Below, piece by piece: positions 11,674-23,464 of a DNA stretch of 31,852 bases; position 1 is the first letter of the stretch, and every line of letters starts with the position of its first letter. The stretch lies in assembly GCA_049999805.1 (NCBI GenBank), contig JBNGIO010002281.1, forward strand, positions 1-31,852, in the 5' to 3' direction. This DNA comes from Folioceros fuciformis (Eukaryota > Anthocerotophyta > Anthocerotopsida > Anthocerotales). A program made the translations under genes and the position numbers. The notes beneath the pieces were generated by a model, which ran no database searches, was not told the DNA's origin, and saw nothing but the letters and a program-made list of their open reading frames with translations.

Positions 11674-14600
11674 TTATGATGCGCCGGCGTCCTGCTCTCG
11701 GAGAGAGAATTTCAGTATCCAGATGTCTCGCTCGAAACGAAGCAGCTCCTGCGTACAGAACGAAGAGATTGAATAGAAGTTCCAGGAGACGAGATACGTT
11801 AACAATCGGCGTAGTGGAACCCCGATTGGGAAGCAGCACTTACTTGAAGTTGCCTCTTGCTGAACAAGTACTCCAATTTCTCTTGCACCACAAGCTTCAC
11901 CAGTTCTTTGCTTGCGTCTGCTGATTCAGCGCCTGCCCGGACAAGGAACGCAATAATCTGCCAAAACGACACGTGCAGCAGGAGTTTGAGCAAGCAGATG
12001 AACATCCGTGAAAGAGGCTCCCCCAGAGCTCGGCTGACAAAAACTGCAGAAATGGAAGTCTAATTTGCACCCACCTGCATAGATCGAAGAACGAGTTCGG
12101 GGATGCAGCAGCGACGACACAGTCCCCTCGTGATGTAATCTGCAGGTGTCTGCAGCTCCACGTCTCCGTCTACGTAACATGCATCGATTCGTGCTACTTC
12201 CAAAGCATACCCTACTTGGAAGTGTGGCAGCTCCCCTGCAAATTTCGTAAGAGACATGCGCGTTGAACGAACTACCTCACACATCAAGACTCAATCAAGC
12301 AACTATGCACATGCATCCAATTAACTCTCCAATTACCTTTGACCGCTGTCGCCATAATCCGCGCAAGGATCCCCCCCTCCTGACTGAAAAGTGCACCAAT
12401 CCCGTCACCATTTTCAGGTGAGCAGCGCAGAGCAACGTTCAGATAACTTTCGTCTGTAGAGTTCACGGACACATTCACCTGGCAACAAAAAGGAGTCAGC
12501 TTAAGGTTACGGCTGTGTCTGCAGAAGGAAGAGCTTCACAAAAGGACATAAGCTTCTTACAGTAAGCTCTCTCTGTATAACGACGTGATCACCAGCAGCT
12601 GTATACAGAGCGCTGGTCAATGCTGTGCAGACTGTGGCATCTGGGATCAAGCAGGTGCCCGCAGATGAGGTCAAAACAGCAGTGGCTTTCAACTCTAGCC
12701 ATCCGTTGGCTCCAGAGGGAACTTCCGCCCCGCTATCTGCTAACCACAGCACATCCTTTCCTGCGAAACACAACGGAAGTCATGTAAACCGCATGCGGTG
12801 ATCAAGCCAACGTGTCTACGTCAGGTCTCCGCTTGAGTAAAGCAGAAACTCACTTTTCAGCAGGGCAAAGGCAGCATCCAAAGCCTGCCTAGCTGCCCCA
12901 ATTGTTTTCTCCATTTCTTCCGACGTCAACTTATTAGGGAGTAGACTTGCGCTCGCCTCTTCTACCTTGTACCAATTCCGGTACAGAGCATCACACGCAT
13001 AGTATTCCCTCTGAAACATGAGCGTAGTCCCACAGCATATTGTAAGTATTGCAGATCCGTGGGCAAAGCGATCTGTCGAGAACGACCATACCAATCTTGC
13101 GAGACAGACTTACCCAATCATTGAACTCCAAAAGATTATCATGAACTCTATGCTGGTTAAGAGAAAGAAGGTTGTCCATAGGCTGCTTCAGAGGCTCTGC
13201 CAGGTGCCCAAGTAGCACATGGGCCCCAGCGGGCAGCTTCAATGTGCGCCAGAGTGAAATTAGTGCAAATTCCCTGAAAAGGAGGTTGCTGCAGACACAG
13301 AAGAGCAGATAATCAGCTTCAATCCTTGCCAGGTGTCTCACAAATGTAGTGCGGGACACAGGACACACCTGTATTGAAGAGCTCTCGCAAGAAGTTCACC
13401 ACCGAGAAGATCTGCGTTGCGCACAGTTGGGGGAGGGGTGAAGCATAACCATTGCACTGTGTGAGCCTTACGTGCACTTTCCACTCTCTGATGCTCTCCT
13501 GCTTCTTCTACCTTCACGTGCCTCACCCCTGGTTTCAATTCACGGGCGCTGCTGAGAACCCTGTTCACATCGATAAGATACGGGTCAGGCGAATGGACAC
13601 AGTCTAGACTACATTAGAAAGTAGTTTCAGTCTACGTCTAGAGCACCACATCGCACTCCAGGCAAATCCTACTCCCAACATTACACATCAACCTGGTTTG
13701 CAGAACATCCTTAAACAACCACTAGAGACCTTTGCAAAATTTCTGAAACAGATCCCTTGGAAGCAGTGTCTTCAGGTGTAAAGGGGAGGTACTCTACAGC
13801 AGACTTGAAAATCTTGTACTTCACCAGGACGCTGTAACCGAAGTGCGTTGATTAGGTCGGCGATAAAGAAGATACTCACACAGTCCTTCAACAGATTCGA
13901 CAAACCTTTCGTTCTGCCGAAGGTCCATCATGTGCACAAAGAGTTCAACACACAAATGAGGGGCTAGTTGTGCGGCATAGACACCTACGAGCTCCTCCTT
14001 TTGCTGTGTGAAGAGAAATATAGCATACCTGCGTACATCAGCAAACCGTCATACTCACGAGACGGCATTGCCGTAAGAAAACATATCTGACCAAGCAGGG
14101 TTGAGCGCACCCACGTGTTTAAGATTAAGTCACCACTAAGCAAAAGCTTCTCTTTAAACGCTTCCCTAATCGTATCTGGCAGAACTGCCCGTAGCACGAG
14201 CACTAAGTGAGCAGCAAATCGAATCATTTGGGGATGACCGTGCGGTCTGTAAAGCGAGACACCAGTTAGTTCACATCTGAGCAGTCTGTGATACCTACCA
14301 CAACAAATACCGAGCTCGAAAAAAAAAATTACCGGACAAGGGTTCCCTCTTCTCGAGATGGTACAACCCATTCCCTCAGAGCATCAAGTAGGTGCCCTAC
14401 CTCTCCTAACATCAGGCTCATCTGTTACAACATAATGTATGAAGAGGATGAATCACAAACCTTCCTGGCAGACAGCGTTTCACACTTGTTGAAGACATAC
14501 CAAACTGATCAGCTGCAGACATATACTGACCTGCACAAGTCTTTGGTGCTCTCGAGAGCTCCGATGCACATTCTCATGGACCAGATCCCTTGAAACACGG

Positions 14601-17456
14601 ACAACCAATGTAAGTCAGATGCATGCATCATCTGAACTAGAAGTCTATGGGCTTGAACGGTGTCATACCCTGTTTGCAGCCTTTGGAACAGACCCATCAG
14701 ATCACGAGGTTGTTGATTTACAACTGGATGAGGCCAGCTGTTTGGACCTGCTGTTGTTTCCATATCATCAGCCGGCCCAATGTTGCGAGCCACGTTTATG
14801 CTGCACTTGTGGAGCTCCAGGTCCACTTGTACATCCAGCCAAGACCTCACCAGTGACCAACAAGCTGACTGAAACAACACGTCGAAAATCCGGTAGAGCT
14901 TCAAGATGAAGAGATGCAGGCCTGAAAATAATTTAGACCAGTCTTCCACCTACCTCCCAATCCAGACACACTGGTAACATTCGCATAACATTGCTGCATT
15001 GAGCTGCGTACACAGCTGCCTCATATCTTCCTTCATCTGAGTGCTCACCAATTTTCTGAAAAAGGAAATAACAAGATTTTCGATACACATCCAAGCCCCT
15101 TAAAAAAAAGCCTAGTGAGCTTTACATTGAAAGAGTAGCGAAGGACGGTAGACATAGGAAGACTCACTATCTCCATACCAGACATGCTCAGACTGAAGGA
15201 GACAGAAAGGAGAACCAGGCCTGTACCTTGTCCACCCCACAAAGGCATTTGAAAGAATACCTGTGAAGCATGGAAGCAAGCCCATTTCCACAGGCGACGT
15301 TGGTGACCATATCCACTTTCCAGTTCAAGAGCTTGGAGAGTTCGGTCTTTGCCTTGGTTAGACCAAGACTCTACTGAAGGCGAAGGACCAATGTCACCGC
15401 AGCCCCCCAAACTGGCAGCTCTCCATGCCTGGAACATCATGTTGACCAAGATTAGATGACACCAAAAATTTGACATAAAATGTCTAAGCAAGAGAAATTT
15501 CTCTGACCTATATTGTGCGAGCAACTCAAAACAACAAAAATCAAGCTGTGATTTCCATATTCATGCTAAGAAATGCGAAGAAATTTACACCTGACCAGCA
15601 ATTCGGCAAAGCTGTCTTGCTTCCCCAAGTCTGCCAGCCCGTATGAGTCTCCAGACATCTTCAAGGAGGCCTCCCTCCAATTTCTTTCACCCACACGTTG
15701 AAACTCAGACACACATCAGTTGAAAGGGGCACAAACCTCCATCAAACTGATATTATGCACGGTCAGTACCTGGTCTTCAGGGTGAATAAGAGCATTTTCT
15801 CGGGTTGGAGCATCTGGATCCAAATGTTGAACAAGTGTAGCTTGACCAGCCCGTTTCCGAATAGACCGTTGTGTTTGATACCAAATGCCTAAATTTTGCC
15901 CGTAGGATCCAACATACCACCCTTTCTTCTGCAGGAAGAAACAGCAATCATTATGAAACATCCTCATCCCCCACAACTACGGAGCTTGTACGTGCAGACT
16001 GCCCTGAGAACACATAGCTCGCCTGTTTCTCAGAGTCAAGCTCTTTCGAAGCAAGCTCCTCGAGCCATTGAACTATCCGTAGACATTTTTGGGCTGTTTC
16101 ATCTGTTGCAATAAACTGACATGCGCTTTGCTGGGATGTGGCTGGAGTCTGTCAAGAATACGGGCATTGATGACAACTTCAAAGAAAGACATCGCTTGAA
16201 GCCACAGCTCGTCCGAAGATTTTGAAATTAACACCACACTAGCCTCTGACGAGTTTGAAAGCAATACCACAATAGCGTCTGAAGAATGGAAGTCCTCGGG
16301 ACCTGCACACCGTGGTATAACAAAAGTCGACTCAGCACTCTCTATCTTCAACTGGCCAAGCGTATTCTGTCTGACCAGCATAAGGGTTAGGGGCTTGCCT
16401 TTGCCAAACAAGTGCCACAGCAAGGCCCATGATGCCGCTTCACCATGCAGCATTTGACCCTTCAGCCGCATCAAACGATCCTCAGTGACACGGTGTCTAT
16501 CAGCTGCTTCTTCTCTGTGAAGCGTGAAAATCTACTGAGCAATGCCCTCCTTCAAAAGTTATGCCAAAAAAATTACCATGCCAAAAGCAATCATATAATG
16601 GCATTGAGGTACCTGACCAACTCTGCAAGCTCCCTGCACGCGCTTTCAAAGTGCTGCAGGAGTTCTTGAAAGCTTATAAAACCTACAAGATCCGCCCCTT
16701 AAAAAACTTTCAAACGTACAATTGTGTGGATAGACACCGCCAGGCTGTAAAATCTACCTTGCGAAGCAGCATCCATGATTGAAGCAAACCGTGCAAACGA
16801 GCTCTCAGCACTGTCAGCAACCTCCTCTCCTGGTTCCTGAAACCCAGAACACAGATCGAGTCACGACCTTTCAAACACAGCAAAAGAAAAACCTCGCCCC
16901 GACCGTGTTAAAAACAACACTACAAAGCGTCAAGAAAACTGTTCACAAAGAGAGGTAGAAATACGAAAAAAAGTACAGACTTGCTTCACAGTGATCAATC
17001 CGATTGGAGAAGCAGCTGGCCTGGCCAAACTCCTGTCTGTCAACTTGTTGACTCCAGCTGCACTCTTGGGAGCTGCAGAACCTGGCCACTCCTCTTCTTC
17101 TTCCTCCTCCGGCTCTGACTTTCCCCTACTTCGCACTGCAGACCAGTCCGGTGTGAGCGAGTCGGGGAAGAATTTGGTGGTCCTGCTAGGGGTCTGAAAG
17201 CCCTCCAGAGGTGCATCTTTGGTCGGTGTTGCATCCAGAAATGCTCCTGTAGCGGAGACGATCCTTTGCAAATCCGGACTGAGAGGCTGCGAACCGATTG
17301 ATCTTCGCTTCCTGTCACCAGCATCCCGTCCCGCATTAGACCACACTCAGGCATTGCAAAAGCATGCACGCACGCAAGCCACCTGTAGCGGCGAAAGCGC
17401 TCCCTCCCGGCGACATCATCCAAGTCCTCCAGCTTGTCCTCCATATCCGCCTCCAT
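11674..17456 (-). CDS. NUP107: Nuclear pore scaffold protein NUP107
   Basis: Twenty-five exons join in frame to about 1097 aa (Arabidopsis NUP107 is about 1077): 17383-17456, 16981-17311, 16758-16836, 16613-16682, 16399-16514, 16238-16302, 16014-16130, 15770-15928, 15591-15683, 15261-15428, 14954-15055, 14669-14868, 14531-14588, 14333-14421, 14115-14246, 13906-14028, 13730-13831, 13369-13560, 13114-13288, 12854-13010, 12561-12760, 12337-12478, 12075-12235, 11844-11957, 11674-11748. NUP107 is an alpha-helical member of the NUP107-160 Y-complex, the structural coat of the nuclear pore. Matches to the plant family include FRRYRKRRS near the N-terminus, GEAASWALLWHLFGKG, HLDPDAPTREN, RTLQALELESGYG, SWLDVQVDLEL, VVNQQPRDL, RPHGHPQMIRFAAHLVLVLR, WLCFTPPPTV, NLLFREFALISLWR and RGLCRRCCIPELVLRSMQ. 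Boundaries at 16014 and 16238 are the least certain. One intron uses a GC donor. Confidence 0.95.
16303..16398 (-). other. GC-AG intron in NUP107
   Basis: On the minus strand the exon ending in LFGKG stops at GGCAAAG and is followed by gcaagc, the classical GC-donor consensus. The acceptor gtgtgcag precedes GTCCCGAGG. This join restores the conserved glycine and continues with a stretch that aligns with the plant NUP107 segment before ACQF. The frame also stays open through the intron, so retention would insert 32 residues here without a stop. Confidence 0.6.
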
Positions 17457-18362
17457 AGCTGTTTGAATTCACAGCCCCCGAAAACGTTCGGGCTCAAGTC
17501 TTCTTTGAGGAATAAGACGACTGAAATTAAAGAAAGTCTGAGAAAGGGCCCTAATCATACTCCATAAGCGACGGCGGGTGTTTTGTATAACAAACTCAAC
17601 GCGAATGCTGGCCACCGGGTGAATATAGGGGGTGGACGAGGAAGAGAAATTTCGTCAAAATCCACTTAGGAAGAACGGATTTCGAGTCGTGCGAATGAAA
17701 TATAACAGCTATAATCCAAACAGAAAGAAATGATCATCGATCGAACGGGGGTAACTTGGCTAGGGTTTAGCTCGACTCTCCACTCCAGAGGGCTGAACGC
17801 AGACGCCGTACATGTGATCCCTGACCCTGTAGAACTAAACACGTCTGACCGCGGCTTCATCTGGCTCCATCACATCGCGCGCAGCTTCTGTTCCAGTTGG
17901 GAATTTTTATTCAATGGTGGCCTCTGTGAAGAAGGCCTGCGTCCTCTTGCCATTTCCGAGCGTATGAGGTTCTGGTTCCAATCATGAGAGCTGTAGCAGA
18001 CACGTCTCGTCCAGTGACGAGGCCGCATGAGCTGGTCACCTGATTCAAGGACGCGAAGGGAAGCAGGCCTCCTTGATGCGCAGGACCGGTGAGCAGCCAT
18101 AACATTCGTTTCACAGAAGTCCGACGACCACCATCCGGCATGCCACTGGCGAGTTCTGTGTCCTGGATCGGAGGAACAACCCTTTGGGCATGACGCAGAC
18201 ACAAAAGAGGTCTGTCATTTCCAGTCCATAATTAAAGACTATCTTCATAGACGAAGAGCCCACGAGTACGACATACACAGAATAAATTGCCAAGGCTGAA
18301 CACCTTGGGTAGAAGATGTACTGCTTTACTGCAAAAATGACATGATCCTCGGACCATAAGGC
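17457..18362. other. Intergenic: NUP107 upstream region and eL27 3' flank
   Basis: NUP107 is transcribed away from this spacer and eL27 runs into it, both on the minus strand. The open frames here are short and unrelated to known families. Apart from one telo-box-like site at 17761-17768 I see nothing notable. Confidence 0.5.
17761..17768 (-). promoter_or_regulatory. Telo-box-like element upstream of NUP107
   Basis: The plus strand reads tagggttt, so the NUP107 strand carries AAACCCTA about 305 nt before the ATG. This is the core of the plant telo-box found in promoters and 5' leaders of genes active in dividing cells. An eight-base match could occur by chance. Confidence 0.35.
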
Positions 18363-19045
18363 TTAGAACCGCAGCTTGGAGAAAAACCACCGGTTCTTGC
18401 CAGTCTTAAACCTCTCCTCGAAAACTGTCTTGGTCTCCTGAGAAAATCCCATGCCAACCAGCGATGAGTCTACGAACAACAGTATGCTTGGAGAATAAGC
18501 TACAAAGCCGCTATGCAGAGGTGAACACGGCAGGCACAAACCTTACGAGCTTCTACTCGCTTGGCCTTTGTTTCTAGCTTCTCAGGCACAACAACGTTCT
18601 TGAGGTCCACGTCCAGAGTATACCTGTCGAGCAGGTATTCATCAACAACATGCAAAGCAAACCCACACCGGATCTAACAGGATCACAAAACACGAGACAG
18701 GGGCAAATGCCACACCTGGTAGGCATGATGTGGTTGTAGTTCACAACCTTGATGAACGCTTTCAACCTTGAGCGCTTGGCGATCGTCTTCGCAGAAGCCT
18801 TCTTGATCACCTGCTCATCAAAGGTCCCAGTTAGCCCTAGCCTCCGTTCAATCAGACTCCAGACCTCTGGAGTGTCATCCGCTGCGCACCTTCCTAGGAT
18901 ACTTTGCAATACCCGCAACCAGGGCATGCCCGTACCGCCGCTGTTGCGTGCCTTCATCGAAATTCCTCACAATTACGGCCTTCCGCCCGGCGTACCGGCC
19001 ATGAAGGAGCACAACCACCTTGTTTTGCTTCAGAAACTTCACCAT
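18363..19045 (-). CDS. RPL27: 60S ribosomal protein eL27 (L27e)
   Basis: Four exons (18890-19045, 18716-18810, 18542-18623, 18363-18437) join in frame to 135 aa, the standard plant length. The protein is a component of the cytosolic large ribosomal subunit. The N-terminal KOW-type segment starts [20 protein letters not shown] and continues [11 protein letters not shown]. The middle carries [19 protein letters not shown] and the C-terminus ends [16 protein letters not shown], all hallmarks of eL27. Phases match at each junction, and every intron has GT-AG ends of ordinary strength. The start is the first ATG and coincides with the universal eL27 start. Its upstream region (higher coordinates) contains a 47-bp tandem duplication at 19199-19292. 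Confidence 0.98.
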
Positions 19046-19198
19046 GTCTGCCAACCGCGAGGAAGCGCTCCCTCCGCCTCGGTCCGCTGACAACCCTGAC
19101 CATACAAATGGCCCGTAAGGGTCGACAGGAAGCTTTCGACCTGTATTTCTAATAAACCCCCACGGCTGCCACAACCTCCACAACTCGTTTTCGCTTTC

Positions 19199-19292
19199 AA
19201 TTCTCTATTGAATATGCCACACTGCGTTACCCACATGGCATACCAAATTCTCTATCGAAGATGCCAAACTGCGTTACCCATATGGCATACCA
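19199..19292. repeat. 47-bp tandem duplication upstream of eL27
   Basis: Two head-to-tail copies (19199-19245 and 19246-19292) begin aattctctat and end catggcatacca or catatggcatacca. They differ at only a few positions. They sit about 155-250 nt upstream of the eL27 ATG, so they may lie in its promoter. Confidence 0.85.
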
Positions 19293-19651
19293 AACCGGAG
19301 AGAAGGGTCTCTTGGAACCTTTCTTTTAAGGAACAAGGATTGGCTTCTTTGGGTTTTGGGTCTTTGGGTTAAATTCGGGCCTTTGTTCGGTTTAGTAACA
19401 CGACAACGCCAACCTCTTTTTTTTCATATAGTGCATGCTGGTCGTTTAGGCTTGGTAGGTCACACTGGTTTTGGGTTTAGGGCTCCTTGGTGGCGGTGGA
19501 GACCTTGCAACTTCAGACTTACGGTTCCTCATTTAGGGGTTCATGCTTAGTGGTGGAATCGTTTTCTCTCTCTCCACCTTCCGTCTCATGCCTCTCCTCC
19601 ACCCCCATGCCTCCCCCTACTCTCGCGAGTCCCCACTTAGCACACCTACAA

Positions 19652-19801
19652 GCGGCTCACCCTATTCCACCATGCCTATGCCTCCCTCTATCCCTCCATA
19701 GCTGCACGACGGCCAAGCTTGCAGCTCATCCTATTCCGCCATGCCTATGCCTCCCCCTATCCCTCCATAGCTGCATGACGGCCAAGCATGCAGCTCACGC
19801 C
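19652..19801. repeat. 69-bp tandem repeat, two copies plus a partial third
   Basis: Copies at 19652-19720 and 19721-19789 share gc(a/g)gctca(c/t)cctattcc(a/g)cc, atgcctatgcctccc and ccctccatagctgca. A third begins at 19790 and decays after about 12 bases. The sequence is pyrimidine-rich on the plus strand. Confidence 0.85.
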
Positions 19802-19904
19802 TTAGGCGCCCTATGTGCACCCATCACCCTCCCCTCTATGGTCTTATAGCCCTTAGTGTGGGGCCTGTGCAAGGTTCCATGACCTTAGGCGCCCTGGCTG
19901 TCGA

Positions 19905-20125
19905 CCTCCTGCTCTGTCATACAGCGATGTAGGAGGGGCCACATGCCATCGCAAGTAGCGATAGCCTAAGGCCTCCAAGCTGCAGCCCACTCAGTCATAC
20001 ATCGATGTAGGAGGGCCAGTAGCGATAGCCTAAGGCCTCCAAGCTGCAGCCCACTCAGTCATACATCGATGTAGGAGGGCCATCTGGCCACTGCAAGTAG
20101 CAATGACCTGAGGACCCCAAGTTGC
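19905..20125. repeat. 64-bp tandem repeat array, diverged at both ends
   Basis: The core unit starts agtagcgatagcctaaggcc and includes gtcatacatcgatgtaggag. Copies begin at 19954 and 20018, exactly 64 bp apart and nearly identical. Diverged partial copies flank them, with catacagcgatgtaggagg before and caagtagcaatgacctgagg after. Confidence 0.85.
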
Positions 20126-21098
20126 AGCACCCCCCGGGAGGTAGTTTATGCACTTCAGCCCAACCTTGAATACTCTGTCCCCTACATCTTTAACTGCTAC
20201 ACACCTGCACACGCTGTTAGTGGTAATTCATACTCTCCCTCCTGTACACGTCGATGCAGGATTGGTGGCTGTGCAAATGTCTTACCACAATTAGCAGTGT
20301 AACCGCCTATAATACAGGTGCTTCAGATGCGTCGTTGTGACCACATTGTAGTCCCGGAATGCTACAATCGTCATTATCCTCATTGTCCACACCATACACA
20401 CATGGTGCCACTATCCCTACAAGCCTTTTTGCCTCTTGGAATGCATTGTGGGAACGTGTCCAAGAATGTCCCCATCTCCATATTTCATTTTCTGCACATG
20501 TGTAAATTCCACACCCAGACACCCTCACCCATCGCGGAGTCATGTGCCTACCAAAGGTGACAAATACTTGAGGCATACTCAAATCTTATAGGTAGCATAC
20601 TTAATGCGAGCAAGTTGAGGCCCATTATTGTAGGTAGTGTACTTGGTGCGTGGGGGCTGAGGCCCATTCTAGTAGGTGGCAAGAAAGCAACAGCTAGCGA
20701 TAAGGAATTCACAACTATTGGCCAGGAAGAAACCGGACTTTGCTTGGTTTCTTTAGCAACTTTGTCATAAGAAAGAAGATTTGGCTTGGTTTCTTCAACA
20801 ACAAGCACGTCCTCAACACGAATTTGCTTGGGTTGTTGAAATTTGTGTCTTTCATGAGTTATCCTATAAGATGTAGCAATCGCAGTGAGGGTCAGCCTAA
20901 ACCCTAGTTATGATCACCGCAATATAAGATGGTTGAGAGCTTTGCGGTTTTGCTGCCTTGTGCGATAAAGCAATGCTAAAGAAACCGTAAAAAGCCCAAT
21001 GGATAAATGTAAAATGATATTGAACGTCCATTTAAGAAATGTTCTTGAAAAAAAAAACTCTAAAACATTTGAACAACTTCGAATGTCCGGTATGGAAA

Positions 21099-21218
21099 AA
21101 TCCATATTTCAAGGTAATGCCTAAACCGAATCCATATTTCAAGGTGATGCCTAAACCGAATCCATATTTCAAGGTGATGCCTAAATCGAATCCATATTTC
21201 AAGGTGATGCCTAAATCG
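21099..21218. repeat. 30-bp tandem repeat, four copies
   Basis: Units at 21099-21128, 21129-21158, 21159-21188 and 21189-21218 contain tccatatttcaaggtgatgc followed by ctaaaccg or ctaaatcg. They differ at one to two bases. Because 30 is a multiple of three, the array reads open in several frames, for example NPYFKVMPKP on plus and GLGITLKYGF on minus. These peptides are probably by-products of the repeat. Confidence 0.95.
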
Positions 21219-21706
21219 AACATAGCCAAAAAAAGCATCTTGGGATATATACCCTAGATACCTAAGGTAAAAAGCCAAAAATAGTCCAGTCTCCCCTTTG
21301 TTCAATTTGGTGTGCCTTATATCCAACCTGGCTTGAGAGCTTTTCTTTTCAATTTTCTACAAAATCAAGAATATATATTATATAGGTAATAAAAATATGA
21401 TTTCTAAGAAGAAGGGAATACAGATACAGGTACGGTGTCATTTTCACCAACTACTTTTTCAGTCTAGGAACCGTCTAGCTTTGCTACTCTCGGCATGGAC
21501 CGAGCGAGCGTTTTTATGATTTTTAATCGCCATATATAGTATCCGATATCCCATGAATTCAAATGTCTTCATATATATCGAAACTTAAATCCTTTATAGT
21601 AGGGGAACTAGATGACCTTCAATAAGTTGAGAATCTTGTTATCATTCTTAGAAAAATGAATTGTCAAAGTTCACTACATCTCGGGTTAGTTGTTGAGCAT
21701 TAGCTC

Positions 21707-21940
21707 ATGCTTACTTCTCCATCTTCAATTATGTTGATTAACACAGGTTCCATGCAGGGTCCTCCAATACACTCTTCTAAAAGTTTTAACTATCACCTTT
21801 TACCCATACGTGAGTCATGGGCTTTGCTTGCTGTTCTATATCGTGATCATATTTTTTCTAAAGAATACAAAACATTCATCACTTTTAATTCAAAACCTTT
21901 TATGTGCCTCAGAGAACTTATAGTCCGAGAACTATCCTAG
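21707..21940 (+). mobile_element. Possible decayed retrotransposon RNase H fragment
   Basis: A 77-codon frame contains NYHLLPIRESWALLAVLYRD followed by hydrophobic and basic positions (KTFITFNSKPFMCLREL). This loosely follows the RNase H pattern of Ty3-type polyproteins, in which a tyrosine-led segment with a conserved glutamate precedes a tethering segment (FxxxTDHxxLxxL). The key aspartate-histidine pair is replaced by asparagine-serine, so it would be non-functional. Flanks are AT-rich and non-coding. The similarity is weak and judged by eye. Confidence 0.25.
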
Positions 21941-22339
21941 CACCCTTGGATAAGTTTTCAATGGCCAAGGAAGAGTTTTGGGTGGAAGGCGATTCTGCTA
22001 AATAAGCTACCAATTTCAAGCTCGGTTCCGGCTGCTGATCACATTTCTTTTGATCTCTCCCTTTTCTTCTCCCCCTGCTCATACTAACACCAAGGGCCTT
22101 CCATTTTCAAGATTGTTTGACAATCCAACGGCCCACTGTCCCTTTTAAGTCGTCAGTTGGATGTAATGGATGCTTGTTTGCTACCCTAACCCACTCTAAC
22201 AGGAGTTCAACTCCTCCAACCTCTCCACTAACATCTTTTGTTGTGTTCTTCTTGCTTCTAACACGTCCCAAGTAGGTCTGACCAACTGTCTGTGGGCCCC
22301 GCAGAATTGCTCTTAGGACTAAACTAACAAATTGACAAG

Positions 22340-22760
22340 TGCTCCTCCCATGACGATTATGCGTTAACCACTGTGGGAACCGTTAAGGGAGATGCTGCAG
22401 GAGTGAAGCTGAATGGCCCGGACGCAACCTCAGCCGTCATGGAAACAGCGGTGGAAGAAGCCCTTGCAGACAGCCACTCAACAATAAGAAGGTAGCGCCC
22501 ACCAGATCTAGAAGAGTAGACAACAACCAAGGATCAGCAAAGGCTGTTGGTAGGGCTAGCAAGGGGGCTGACAGTTCGTCAAGTTGATGGTAGGGTAGAC
22601 TAGTCTAGAATAATGGTGTGCTATAAACTATTGTTTTGATTGTCGTGTCCTAGTAGTCAACCTGTAGAGAGAGGAAAGGGACTAGAGGTAGGAGTCCTCT
22701 AGAAGAGGCTGTGAGCCTCTAGCACTCGTTTGTCACTTCACAATCTCGCTTGTGATCTAT
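22340..22760 (+). mobile_element. Possible remnant of an LTR retroelement
   Basis: From about 22349 to 22494 one plus frame stays open with coding-like composition (contains DDYALTTVGTVKG) and ends at a stop. It is followed by sequence with a short hairpin (agaggct-gtg-agcctct, 22704-22720) and, downstream, a degenerate 41-bp array. This arrangement resembles an internal coding remnant next to an LTR. I could not find matching LTR ends, a primer-binding site or target duplications. Confidence 0.25.
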
Positions 22761-22776
22761 CTTTGCTTGGTTCTAG

Positions 22777-22978
22777 ACGAGCAGTAAGTTGCTGGTTGTG
22801 TATTATCTAATAGGATCGCGAGCAGTGTGTTGCTGGCTGTATAATGTATGTTAGGATTACGAGCAGTGTGTTGCCGACTGTGTAGTGTCTGGTAGAATAG
22901 CGAACAACGTGTTGCCGGCTGTACAATCGTCTGGTAGAATCGCACATCGTGTTGCCAACTGTGTAGTGTCTGGTAGGA
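22777..22978. repeat. Degenerate ~41-bp tandem repeat, five copies
   Basis: Successive copies start at about 22777, 22815, 22856, 22896 and 22938. Each has a (t/g)cgagcag-like start, then gtgttgcc or gttgctgg, then gtgtagtgtctggtag or a variant. Divergence is about 10-25 percent between copies, so the array is older than the 30-bp and 64-bp arrays. Confidence 0.85.
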
Positions 22979-23464
22979 TCATGAGGTGTAATGGCCAGGG
23001 TGAAGGGGCTTGCCCATAGCTTTAGATTGTAAAGGATGTGTCTTTCTCTTGATTGTTCACTCTGGTTCCTTGATGGGCAAGTGCTGTATGCTAGCCATGT
23101 TTCATGGTGTCTAGTAAAGTTGTGGGGTGGAGGTATCGGGGAGGGAAGGTGTTTCCCTTTTCTCTACTTTGGGGTTATAACGTTTAGTGACTTTTGCCGA
23201 GTAGGGGAGTCAATAGCGAAGTGTAGAAGGTAGTGGCGTTGTTGCTAGTGTTGGTGCCGAAGTGAGTGAGTGAAGGCACTGAGGGAAGTCATAGAGCTGA
23301 GAGGTTAGTATTGTTGTAGTGGCTGGAGCGGATTTGTGGGCACCGAGAGAGGTGGAGTCAACCGCTGAACAACGAGGACTGTCCCACACCTGATCGGAGC
23401 TAGAGGGGAGCCCTCGAATCCGTCATCCAATAGGTTGAGTTAGACCCTCCATCCATAGCAGCAA

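Noticed and set aside
14465-14493. Possible NUP107 microexon encoding CETLSARK
   Set aside because: The conserved alignment joins the exon at 14531-14588 directly to 14333-14421 in phase, leaving no place for it.
16073-16474. Continuous 133-codon minus frame across NUP107 as a single exon
   Set aside because: Reading straight through puts the conserved ACQF...LRIVQWLEELASK segment out of frame; introns are required.
21099-21218. CRISPR-like array
   Set aside because: Repeats are directly head to tail without unique spacers and the genome is eukaryotic.
21032-21326. Small proteins of decapeptide repeats on either strand
   Set aside because: They arise automatically from a 30-bp tandem repeat and have no supporting context.
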